Part shown: in pieces, positions 1 to 10,198 of the stretch
Numbering within the stretch: the first letter of the stretch is position 1
How the letters are laid out: each line of letters begins with the position of its first letter
Assembly (NCBI RefSeq): GCF_022376445.1
Contig: NW_025955252.1
Span: 1-49,745, forward strand
Direction: 5' to 3'
Origin: Fomitopsis serialis
Taxonomy: Eukaryota; Basidiomycota; Agaricomycetes; Polyporales; Fomitopsidaceae
DNA length: 49,745 nt
Notes under the pieces: model-generated
The model's database searches: none
Seen by the model: only the letters and a program-made list of their open reading frames with translations
Told to the model about the DNA's origin: nothing
Position numbers and translations under genes: made by a program

Positions 1-439
1 GCGTCTTGTTTCCACCATGAAGGCAGGCCAACACTTTTGTTCGTATTCCCGGTCAGTGGTGCCGGATCAAAGCGGGTGGCTATTTCTGACGTCGATGCTC
101 GCCTGTAGGATCTCGCCTGCAACATGGACGGATCGTTCTTGCTCCGGTACCGAGCACTGAACCTTTTCGGCTCTGCACTCGAGACACATACACTACCCGT
201 CTTCGCTGAGTGCTGGGGCGGTCCTGTCATCGTCTACCCCACCAAGGACTTCCCAGGACTAGCGGAGTCAACAGAGCTGACAAAGGTGCGCAACCTTGAG
301 TAGACCTCCCAAGTCGGCGTCACGCTGACATTCTTCCCAGTACCTCTCTCGCTTTGGTGTCCCCGTGAACATACGACAAGGTGAGCGCAAGAAGAGGAAC
401 AGAGGCGAGAAGGAGAAGATTGAAGTTCGCGGGTCCTGA
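1..439 (+). CDS. Velvet-domain regulator, C-terminal part (runs off the left edge)
   Basis: Velvet proteins are fungal transcription factors that act in the nucleus in development and secondary-metabolism control. Three exons can be joined in frame: 1-51, 109-285 and 341-439, the last ending in TGA. The joined protein has LLFVFPDLACNMDGSFLLRY, followed by PVFAECWGGPVIVYPTKDFP and GLAESTELTKYLSRFGVPVN. These match the end of the velvet fold (FVFPDLSVR.., then the PF.VY..K.FPGL.ESTELT.. block). The tail is short and basic (ERKKRNRGEKEK). Both introns start gt and end ag, and both junctions are phase 0. The N-terminal half lies outside the window, so the subtype (VeA, VelB, VelC or VosA) cannot be decided. 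Confidence 0.8.
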
Positions 440-1035
440 AATTTGTCGTCCACTGAGCTTGACACAATGGGGCAATACCCACCTGATACCGGGACGGCGG
501 CTGCGCTAACGACCGGCGCGTTTTCATCCATTGTGGGCCTGTCAAGAGGACACATAAAATACGCCATGTCTACCTGAAGACGATCTATGAGTAGGTAGTG
601 TATGTGCTAGCATATGGACAGACATCATGGCATGACATGCACGCAACTCAATGTTTGCTCACAAAATCCCGTGTATCCATAGTTAGACCGGAAGGACACC
701 GATACTGTAGCATTCGTCTTGCGGACTGGGCCGGCTTCAGCCTGCTGTGGGCATCTTTCCTTGACTCTTATGTTTCGGAGGACATGGATTACTGTATAGC
801 TACATCGACGTAGTACCGTGCACGGATCATCCACCGATTACCTCAGGCTCGGCTGGACCGTCTATATCTAAATTCTGTTAATATAAACTTCCAGCCTTTT
901 GAAAATGTGAAGCTAGCTACATAACATAGAGCATCAGCGCGACTAGTGTGTGAGCGTGGTGCGCGTACGCGTCGCGACGGCCAGTAGGTAATTTGTATCT
1001 CACGTGACCGTGATACCACTAGCGCATCTGAGTCT
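440..1035. other. Gene-free stretch
   Basis: Only short overlapping open frames on both strands, with no family motif and no convincing splice chain. This is the 3' flank of the velvet gene and the left flank of an inverted-repeat element. Confidence 0.5.
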
Positions 1036-1690
1036 GGCAGAAAGTCCGATCCACGGGGACGGGCGTTTCCGAAACGCGCAACGCGCAACGCGAAACGTCA
1101 CGAAGTGTTACCGACTGTGACCCGTTACGCACCTTTTGTGGCCCGAGTACCAAGAATAGCAAGCTAAGTAAGCCGCTTCGTTCCATTCATTTGGCTTATA
1201 TGCTGCTTCAAAACCTCAGTAAGTATTTTGGCTTTGCTGCTGGCAGTAGTTGAGTCTGTATTACAATGTGGCTGGTTGATTTCTCACAGAGTTTCCGAGC
1301 GCGCGGGCGCCCTGCAACCCGATTTGGAAAGCTCTTCCAAATCAGGCAATAAGCGCCCTACTTCGCGCGCCACTGGCTACATCCGAATGAGTTAATAGGC
1401 TACTCAAATCCAAATCTTCTTCAGACACTTGCTTGCTGCTCGGGGAAATCACTGTAATGAAATATTCGAAAGGGTTAATCGCAATACACTTGGATCTACT
1501 GGGAGCAACACTGGGCTGACCGCTGCTGACCGAGCGACACACTGAGTGGCCCGATGCCCCTGTAGGTGCTTTATCAGTTACCGTATTAAGTAAGTAACGC
1601 TGTGACGGTCGTTTCGCAGAGGCGTTTCGCAGGCGCGTTTCGCAAACGCGTTGCGCAACGCCTCTCCCAGTCGATCGGACGTTCTCGAGT
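1036..1690. repeat. Small foldback (inverted-repeat) element, MITE-like
   Basis: The left arm (about 1036-1140) and the reverse complement of the right arm (about 1582-1690) align. Both contain gtccgatc, then a GGGA..GGCGTT block, then alternating GCGTTTCGCAA/AACGCG units, then GTCAC and GTTAC. The right arm holds four degenerate copies of a gtttcgca-type unit (1613-1660). No long reading frame lies between the arms and no transposase is seen, so it would be a non-autonomous element. Target-site duplications could not be fixed by eye and the ends are approximate. Confidence 0.5.
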
Positions 1691-2534
1691 CTGGCCGCAG
1701 ATCGAGAGACAGGCCGGGCCACATTGCATCCCCACGACCGTGCTCTTCTATGTCGCGCGCTGTATTCTCGTAGCCGATGTCGCCTTCTGAGCAATGTCAG
1801 GCTTCGAAGCATACAAGATACCTCATCATTCGCGAAGCTGCTGCGCGCCAGACACGCGCGCACGAACACTTCGGATCCAGGATGTGGTACAAATTGTTAC
1901 CATTCAGGGATCCACAGGGGCATCCGAAGACCCATCAGTCACATCTGAGCACATTTCCGATGGCATGAGCGCGGAAGACGCCTTTACAACTCAGAAAATT
2001 AGTCAAGCGAGATGCCGGGAGACGGACAATTCGTGCGGACACCTTCCTTCACCTATCCTCTCACGTCCTTGTGCAGTCTCCCAATCAAGAGCGGCGACTG
2101 TCGATTTTCACTCGGCTCACCTGTCAACATTTCAGTGCGCAGTGCCGAGCCTCAGTTTCTTATAGTGCTCTTACCTAGCGTTCCTCGCAGCTTTCATGGA
2201 CCATTGGTCGCAGCGTTCGCCCGACCTCTTCACCTGAGGCCCATCAAGTTATGCCACCGGCATTCTGCGACAGATATGACAACTGTGATCAGGAGCACAG
2301 ACTTCGCTCAAAAACTTGAAGGGACGGAGCTGGGCACATCGTTGTCACCGCTGTCTCCGTCTTCGGAGGACCTGCGAGCTTCGGAGCGTTCTTCGATCCA
2401 CGAGAAGAGGACACGGAAACGAGACTAGAGAAACCACAAAGACAGGTGAATACGCTACATACAACACGCACAACTGAATGTATAAAATTACTGCTCGTAA
2501 TAGCGGCAAGCGGACCAGGAGCGAAGGTGCTGGA
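1691..2534. other. Gene-free stretch, one unassigned open frame
   Basis: The only long frame is 2012-2428 on + (138 codons, Ser/Arg rich, ending HEKRTRKRD). It shows no recognised domain and no splice partner. It ends about 100 bp before the stop codon of the convergent ING gene. I do not call it a gene. Confidence 0.4.
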
Positions 2535-4152
2535 CTACCGCCCTTTCTTCTTTTTACCCATCTTCTCAGTACAATCTCGACAATACCACTTCGCTTTCGA
2601 GGAAGGTGGCTCTTGGAGACCGACGCAACCGAGGTGGAACTACAATGCACAGTGAGAACATAGAGCGCTTTCGCATTCTGAAGCAACTCACCCATTCCCG
2701 TTCACAATTGGCGTTGTCGCATGCAACCATCTATGCAAATCACGTTGGTGAAATCACACAGACCCTATACAAAAGTATACTCACAACTCCGAATGAGACT
2801 TGATTACAATAACAATAGCATGGTTCGTTGGGATCGATCGGCATGTCGCCCATTGCGCCCAATTCAGACATGTCGCCTGGTGCCCGCGGAGTGTTACCCA
2901 CATGCGCGGTGATGGACGCCAGGGGCGGCACCGTCAGCTTCAAGCTCGCGGCGCCTTCAGGCGTAGGCGTTTCACCCTTGTCTGTTCCATCAACCGGGGT
3001 CGCCGAAAGTTTCTTTTTTCGTGACCATTTCGCACTGCGCCGCCTACGCGGTCGTACAGGGGTCGAGCGTTGTTCACCATGCTCTGGCGACTCGGTAGAC
3101 TCGATCCCGAGCATAGGCTCATCCTCATCGGCATCCTCTTCTTCGGCTTGAACGCTCACGGATGTATGCTCCGGTCCTCCGAGTACCTGAACTTCGGCAA
3201 TTGGGATCGGCTCTGACGGGGGCGGAGGTTGCTGTATTACGCGTGTGCGTGTAGGTGGGACAATTTCGGGGAGGATAATGGAGGCAGGGTGTGTACCTGG
3301 TCTGAGACCAAGTGAAAGCGAGGTTTCTTGTTCCTTGATAGCACGGTCAAGGTCGCGAATGTACCTGTCTGCCTGAACGACGGTACGTCAGCCCTTCGGG
3401 CAAGACGGAGATAGAGCCACACACACCAGGTCGTATACGAACCGAGCAACATTGACCTTCTCATTGGAAGCACGGACCACTTCTTCGGATAGGTTGGCCA
3501 ACTTCGTGAGGAGCTGTCTGGACGACGCTAACGGCTCGGGCGAGCTGTCTTGAGGTGGCGCTGTCGACGCCGCGTCCTGCTGTGGTGCATTCTGGACAGG
3601 TATGTCTCCCGCATTCGCTTGATCATCCGCCAGGGATGTTCGCTCGTCCCCTGTCTGAACCGCTGTGGCGTCGCTCGGGGAGTCCTTGGTTGTACTTTGA
3701 CTAGCCAGTTTCTTCCTGACAGAGATGTATTCGCGAACTGTGGGTACAAGTGTCTTCTCATCATCTACCAAGATCGGTCAGCCCGAGAGTATGGACTTTG
3801 AACGCATGCTCACACCTTGCGCCTGCTGGTCCAGTTCCAGCATCAACGCGAACGAGCGTTGCAATGAGAGCGGCAGCTGCTCGAGCACTGCAAACTGTTC
3901 AACTCCGTCGTAGATAGCGAACAACAGAGACTGCGCACCTTCATACTGCTCTTCCCTGAACGCGTCCCATACCTCTCGCTCCTTCTTCGCCCTCTCATCC
4001 GGCGCGTCGTCTTTCTCCGCTACCGACTCTTCGACGCCGTCCTGTGCTTCCACTTCTGAACGTTCTCCGGCAACCGGCTGTTCGCCATGGTGTGATTCTT
4101 CGTCTTCTTGGAACGCCTCCGATCGTCGTCGCTTGCGAGTGAGAATAGACAT
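2535..4152 (-). CDS. ING-family PHD-finger chromatin reader
   Basis: ING proteins recruit histone acetyltransferase or deacetylase complexes by reading H3K4me3 with a C-terminal PHD finger. Five exons close in phase: 4152-3816, 3764-3427, 3372-2785, 2730-2692 and 2639-2535 (468 aa). The N-terminal ING helical domain is visible as EQLPLSLQRSFALMLELDQQ, VPTVREYISVRKKLA and FVYDLADRYIRDLDRAI. A low-complexity middle follows, with a basic patch RPRRRRSAKWSRKKK. The PHD finger is split over the last three exons: CYCYCNQVSFGV, MVACDNANCEREW, then FHLGCVGL..KWYCRDC, with the Cys4-His-Cys3 zinc ligands present. It ends KKKKGR. It is divergent from MCMBP over 229 bp. Whether it is the Yng1, Yng2 or Pho23 type cannot be told from sequence alone. 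Confidence 0.93.
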
Positions 4153-4381
4153 CCGTAGCTGAGAGCGAGATGCAGCACAATGACTGCTTGCTAATAGACA
4201 GTACCCTATTGAAGATTTGAAGGTCCGAAAGACGTCTTGTTATCGACTCAGCTAGTGAGTATTGACTTCTCTATACATTAGTAAGCAGGAACGCGTCGCG
4301 TCTGTGGCGCACAGATTAACGCGTAAACTGTCTGCTCGCGTCTTGTTCTTCACGCTCACTTCAGCTCGAATTTCAGTCGCG
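4153..4381. promoter_or_regulatory. Bidirectional promoter with paired MCB (ACGCGT) boxes
   Basis: This 229-bp interval separates the ING and MCMBP start codons. Two exact ACGCGT hexamers lie at 4291-4296 and 4319-4324, 86 and 58 bp upstream of the MCMBP ATG. ACGCGT is the MluI cell-cycle box bound by MBF (Mbp1/Swi6 or Res/Cdc10) at G1/S genes. MCMBP acts on the replicative MCM helicase, so S-phase control is plausible. Its use here is inference. Confidence 0.55.
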
Positions 4382-6586
4382 ATGGTCTCTGCCTACCGTG
4401 TGGACAGTCTCAAAAATCCTACTCTTGCTTTGCAAGACTTCCACAAGGAATGCTCATCCGAACAAATCGAGAGCTTCCCTCGCCTGGTCTCAGAACACTA
4501 CTCACAAGTCTTTGGCGCGCCTGACGCCTTCAACGAAGTGCGTTCATTCTCCTTTAACTCTCTCGAATCACCAGTGCTGATGCACATTGTGCAGATACCT
4601 ACTTTGGATATCCACAACCCACCCGACACGTTCCCGGATCGCGCGCTCGTCCGCTTCCGAGCGATGGTCCAGGACACGTCTACCTCTTCAGAGATGTATC
4701 TATCAAAGTCTAGAAGCGGTGCATGCGGAGGGTGGGGGATTGAGTTTACAGACGAGGAGGACGGTCATGTCGACTTCGCTGATCTGCGTGAGTGCACTGT
4801 CCTATGGGCTGTCAGTATTCCAGCGGAGTCGGCGTGGTGCGCAAAGGAACTAGATGGTCCAGTTGACCGTACGTGTTCCGTTGATGCACAGTCTCACTTC
4901 CGCGTCTTAGCTCGTATGTTCTAGATCAAGAAAGAGTGATTCCATCTAGCTCGCGGATACCCTATAAGCCACAGCACTCGCACAAGTATCCGCATCCTTC
5001 TGTCTCCCATCTCGGAGTGCAAGTAAAGGTCTGAGAGCCTGCCTGTGGTATACCTAGTCTCTCGTCTCATTGTCGCTACAGATATATGATGCGGAAAGCT
5101 TCGAGAAACTGAAAACAACTGACTTAGTTACATTTGTTGGAATCTTGACTAATGATCTGTCAGTGTCCGAGTTTTGTCTCCGTCGTCAACTACTAACACC
5201 GGATTCATGACATACAGGCTCAGTTCTGGTCTTGACGCGGCGGTGGATGTTCCAACTCTTCATGTGCTCTTTGTCCAGCAACACCCGCACAATCTGCTAT
5301 CTCGTCCTTACCCGTCGTTCGAAAAAGCAGAATCCTCCCACCCCGACGTATCTGTTGACAGAGGAATTGAACGCGCGACCGCAGGTCCCAACCTCTCTGA
5401 GGTCAGGTCGCAACTGATCGACTGGATAGCGGAGGAAGCACTAGACGGAGACCGTGACGCAGCCGAATGGGTATTGCTAGCATGTATAGCTCGTGTGTGA
5501 GTATCATTCCGGTGCCCAGCCATGACAATCGATGCTCACACCATGGTCAGACAATCTCGCAATCCGCCGCTTCTTCCTCCATCACTGAATCTCGCGCATT
5601 TCCCTTCACCTCCGCCTGCTCCGTCAACGAACGCGGGGCCTGTCGTGCCCATTCCAACACTTTCTGTGGTTCTCGCAGAGCTTCTTACGCTCACACATAC
5701 ATTGCCCCTTTCACTGCCGCTACTCAACAAAGACCCCTTTGCGCCTGAGAGCAAAGATGAGGATCTGCATTCGGGCGCATTGCAGTTGCCGCAGGGTACG
5801 GTTCTTCTCGTTACGGAGGGCGGTATACAAGAGGGAAGGCTTGTTGACCGAGGTCTGTTATGGTGAAATCTTACTCGGTCAATACTGATGATCGTGTTAG
5901 GTGTCCTGAACGTACGGGCGCTGCAAGAAGTGATGACTACACAAACATTGTCATACGCGTTCCCGTTTTCAGCATTCTCCTTTCCGACCGACATCGCTTG
6001 TATCATTCTGAGTGAGGGAAGCAAAAGCGCATTCTTCAAGGCAAGTTTCCATTCATGTGTCTGTAATCCATACGTGCTTACCGGCCCATCACCAGACCGA
6101 CATTAACATCCCATTGCGGGCAGCGAAGTCCCCTCAAGCAGTGGCCAAGCTGTATAAGCCCGCAGAGAGTATCACGATGCCAGATCCCGAGCGGCTCGCA
6201 GCGTTCCGCGACCTTATTGCCGGCGCCCGCTCAGGGAGGGTGCAAGTTAACGAAGAAACGTCGGAGGTGAGTGCATGTAAGGCTCTAGAAGGGACTTGTA
6301 CTCAGTCTCTCGCGGTCATAGCACATCCAACAAGACTTCGTACGAGAGCGGCAGCAGAATCAGTCCGTCACGTCCGACGACCTCATTCGCCGCATGACAG
6401 TCGCCAAGTAAGTCGCCGATGTAGGGGCTGAGGAGGGTCTATCTCATATTGACGGTGCTTCATAGACTGTATGCACTGTCGATGCATGAGACAACATTGT
6501 CTATCGATGTCTGGGAGCTCACGAAGGCGTTCGACGAACGCCGGCGAGGGGCGTGTGTCTCAAACACCGCGGAGGCAAAGTCGTAG
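4382..6586 (+). CDS. MCMBP: Mini-chromosome maintenance complex-binding protein (MCMBP/ETG1)
   Basis: MCMBP binds MCM2-7 subunits in the nucleus, supporting MCM assembly and unloading and sister-chromatid cohesion. Nine exons close in phase: 4382-4868, 4925-5022, 5082-5158, 5218-5496, 5551-5852, 5901-6040, 6096-6266, 6322-6407 and 6466-6586 (586 aa). Conserved family blocks run in order: ALVRFRAMVQDTSTSSEMYL, LWAVSIPAESAWCAKEL, TTDLVTFVGIL, PTLHVLFVQ, then RSQLIDWIAEEALDGD. Next come LPQGTVLLVTEGGIQEG, GVLNVRALQEVMTTQTLSYA and the C-terminal SVTSDDLIRRMTVAKLYALS. The ATG at 4382 is preferred to an in-frame ATG at 4262 because the shorter start fits the family's short N terminus and leaves the ACGCGT boxes upstream. 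The sixth intron (6041-6095) has a GC donor. Length is usual for the family. Confidence 0.93.
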
Positions 6587-6728
6587 GACTCTCTGACGCT
6601 CAGCATTCGAGAGAAGGCTTGCATCCTTCGTAACATGGGACACATTGTGTACATCCCAACGGACGCATAAGATTATCGATGCGCGTAATACACTCGCATG
6701 GTCTGCCTTTAATCTCGTATACCGACGT

Positions 6729-8358
6729 TCAAGCAGAAGTCGAAGATTCGATTTGGTCGCTATTGACAGCAGCAGACTCGAGTTCGACTTCACAGGAATC
6801 GTCATACTCTGTCGTAGTGACCATGTGGGTTCCGGCGTCCTCCATAGGTTTCAGTGAAAAGGCGACCGTAGACAGGGCAAACGTGTCCATGGAGGTGTCA
6901 GTGCCGTCTTCGCCCGACTTGTGCAGGTCCAAAAGTAGACGAGAAAGCAGTGCTGATGTCAATCTATGATGCAGCGAAGGGTTGTCAGAGAGCATTCAAG
7001 AGCACAGGCGTAGAAGGGCTTCACATTTCCACGAATGTCGACAGGCAAATTATGAGCTAGAGCGAGCGTAAGACGTTCAATATGTGTCTTTCCTTCCTCT
7101 CACAGAAACTCAGTGACTCACGTCAAAATAATGGCCCGTGCCTATACCGATAATGTTGATAATGCAGAGGAGCCTGTGCCAACAAGTTCGAGAGACAACT
7201 GAGTACTTGACTGGCATACCGACTCACAGAAAATACACGCCAGCTATGGCAAACCAAGGTCAATATGATGGTTCCGGCTTTGAGTATCTAAGGAATGACA
7301 TACTGTCTGTAATGAGAACAGAGACGAGGGACGTTGAGCAGGCATTGGCCGCCTCCGATCGTACTCGGAAAAGCTTATACCAAGTTAGCACGAGGACAAG
7401 TCCATCGGCAAGCAATGACGACACTCGGGCTCCGATGATCCCTGAGAACAGCAATATGAGCAGATGCATGAGATGCACCATTGTAGACGTACAGCTGAAA
7501 ACAATAGTGTCAGTGTTCACCCTCAAGAACATCATGGAACTCTGCTCACTTCATGTAGCTAAGTCTGTCGGCGGAATTACTGAAGCTTGCGCAAAACACT
7601 ATGTGTCCGTCGGTAAAGAGGCCTGGCCTCAATGCGACTAAAGAATACTGCAAAAAGTAATGTTACGCTTTAGTGAAGGTTCCGTGTACATTACTGTCTG
7701 GGATACGCACAATCATGTAGATGGCTGGATTGATTATCCCCAATAGGAAGACTATCAAGAAGATCGAAAGTTTTAAACCATATATGGCGTAAATTCGCAA
7801 CGCCGTGAATACTGCGCGACAGTCCGAATCAGTGCGCTGCGCGGTGTTCATGAGGGTCTTAGGCACCTGCCGCGCTTATCAACAACACAATATTGAGTAC
7901 CATTTCTGTTCGGATGAGAACCAGGCAGCTGATTCATTTCCTACATATGAGTCCGGGGCACTCGGTTCATGACAGTTTTTTGATCTGACCTCTGACATGG
8001 GCCAAACGAAGGTTGAGACTCTGCCGAGGCCAGGAGCACATATGCGCACTCACATAGTTAGATTGCCAACCGGGCCAGGCACGTGAGCCAAGGATCACAA
8101 AGATGGTGTTCAGGACCGCCGGATATCTGAAGCCGCAGAACAAGAGTAGAGATAGGGGGCGTTTTCTTGTCCACACGTATTGTATTTCATCGCCGAGCGT
8201 TAGGCAATAGTCATAGCAGCATAGAGCTCGAAGGAAATGAGCTATCACCGGACACCAGAGTTATTGCACAAGGAATCACCTGTAGCGGAGAAGTAGATCG
8301 CGGATTCCAGGTATCTGTGTACGCAACAACCAGCGATCGTTGAGTTCAGGCTGAGCAT
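6729..8358 (-). CDS. DUF6533-domain multi-pass membrane protein
   Basis: DUF6533 proteins are a large basidiomycete family of integral membrane proteins of unknown function. Eleven exons close in phase: 8358-8280, 8241-8054, 8018-7990, 7928-7867, 7811-7711, 7647-7550, 7494-7304, 7243-7228, 7173-7122, 7056-7025 and 6963-6729 (360 aa). The signature is CCYDYCLTLGDEIQYVW, followed by a membrane segment. Later segments are VLNIVLLISAAVFTALRIYA, LSIFLIVFLLGIINPAIYMI, SSLLADGLVLVLTWYKLF, FLLLCIINIIGIG and the closing TSALLSRLLLDL. The C-terminal tail is acidic and cytosolic-looking. Exon 8 is only 16 nt. A decayed copy lies directly upstream. Substrate and role are unknown. Confidence 0.85.
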
Positions 8359-9179
8359 AGTCAACGCATAAGTGACTTACGCGCTCGCAAGAACAGAACT
8401 GTCTGATACTGTCATAATGGTGGTGCCAGTGGTGTAAGGCGGGATCTAGTAGTACAGCGAGGGTGTAAAGCAAGACGTACATCATAAATGCATTGGCCTG
8501 GAGGCTGTACCTTGTATCGCGATTTTCACACGTCGACTGGCCTGCAAATCGTTGGAAGATTAATCAGAATTTAGAAGCTCTTTCGCCTGTTACGACCATC
8601 TGTCACTGTCACTGTCAGAACTGCCTATTCAACGGGGATCGCCGAGAACAGCAAGCCACGCGTCTCCTATGAGAATACCGCAATCAATATACAGCCAGCT
8701 ACAATAGAAAGTTGGACCCACTAAATGGGTCACATTCTCGATCCGGAGGAGTTATCCCTCCACCAACATGGGAGGTTTGCGTAAATCTCGTCCCGACGCT
8801 CGGTGGTGTTCGCCCCACAAATCTGTGTTCTCAGGCAAGTGACCCGTTGCCATTATAATGTTTCCGTGTATGACTGTATACACCTGAGCGCGAGGAGGAA
8901 CGGGGGATAAGACGCTTGACTAGGCGGCGCACGCGTCGTGAAGTAGAGGAGACACCCAAGCACTCACTCATGGAGCAGAATGTGTTCGACTTACCGAGAA
9001 TCTGCCAGCCGTATTCCGCTCAGGACAAGCATAGATCTTGATGCATTGTTCGCTCATAACACATATGAGCACCTACTTCTGAGGAATACGTTCAGCGAGT
9101 TCTGATTGCTGTCAATTAACTGACCTAACTTACTTCAGACAGGGAGTGTGGGCACATTTTGAGTGTCTTGAATCGTAAC
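8359..9179. other. Gene-free stretch between the two DUF6533 copies
   Basis: Short frames only. It presumably contains the promoter of the 6729-8358 gene and the 3' flank of the decayed copy. No repeat or RNA gene was recognised. Confidence 0.4.
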
Positions 9180-10130
9180 GACTTCCGTCTCGACATCACC
9201 ATCGCAAAAGCGGGTGACCTCCACGACGGTATGGAGGCCCATGCCGACACAGGGTAAAAGGCGACAACAAACACATCCATCATCGATCACGCGTTCATGT
9301 TAATGGTGTTGTGGCTTCCATTCGCATTATGTAGCTCGAGGAGATGGGAGAGGAACATCATGATCGGCTCCAGTCTGTATACGGGTGATCAGTGAGTTTC
9401 GGCGGCCGCAAAACAGGGGCTTTATACTGATCAACTCACTTCGACTACACGGCCGCTGCCGATCCCAATCACTTCGATAATGCAGAGGAAGCTGTACGAA
9501 GCGAACGACAAGACCGTGCCCCTGACTAACACGACGTAGTACTCACAGGAAATATATGCCTGCTGTTGCAAACTTGACGGTTTGCCTGTTCAAATCAACT
9601 ACCAGGAGAGGGCTCGTCTGCTGTCTGTGTTTAAAACGGAGGTAAGAGACGTCAAGGCAGTCACTATCTTCGATCTTGCATTGAAGAACTTGCACTACGT
9701 CAGCATGAGAACGAGGCCATTAGCGAACAGTGACGACGCCCGTGCGCTAAATGACCCCTGTGAGCGACGGAATCAGCTGGAGAGAATGAGTTGAGTTCTA
9801 TAATACCTCTACAACTCCGAAAATTGCGTCAGTACTAGCGTTGGCAGGGGACTCAAAGCGCACGAACTTTATGTAGCTGAGCGTCGCACTATGGTTTATG
9901 GAGCCAGCGCAAGGGTTGAAGCTGAAATTTGAAGGGTCTGTAGTCAGACAGAACAAGACAAAAGAGCACTGCGGAGAAACATAGCATGTTCAGTAGAGGA
10001 TGCAACCTTCATTCGACCCTGGAAGACGCACGACGGAGACGACGGGATGGATCATTCCTAGTAACTTAGGAGCACGACCAACGAAAGGCAGACTTCCGCT
10101 TGCACGTGGTCTCGATCCGCGAGTGAATCC
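9180..10130 (-). pseudogene. Decayed tandem copy of the DUF6533 gene
   Basis: Blocks matching the intact neighbour occur in the same order and strand. LLGMIHPVVSVVRLPGSN (near 10030-10080) pairs with LLGIINPAIYMIVRIPDSN. SSLFANGLVLMLT, stop, CKFF (near 9700) pairs with SSLLADGLVLVLTWYKLF, the Trp codon TGG having become TAG. The 16-nt microexon is kept at 9547-9562. LLCIIEVIGIGSGRVVE (9439-9492) keeps its gtgagt donor. The last block, MMFLSHLLELHNANG, runs into a stop after about ten more codons. No match to the N-terminal DYCLTL exon was found, so the copy is also truncated at the 5' end. The in-frame TAG and the loss of exon 1-2 support a pseudogene. Confidence 0.7.
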
Positions 10131-10198
10131 CCGCTCCCGACAAGTATTCGATAAATAGTGATGATGACGCACTGACTACAACAAATGATGAGTATAAG

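Noticed and set aside
2012..2428. 138-codon open frame on +
   Set aside because: No domain, no splice partner, and overlapping frames on both strands. Length alone does not support a gene.
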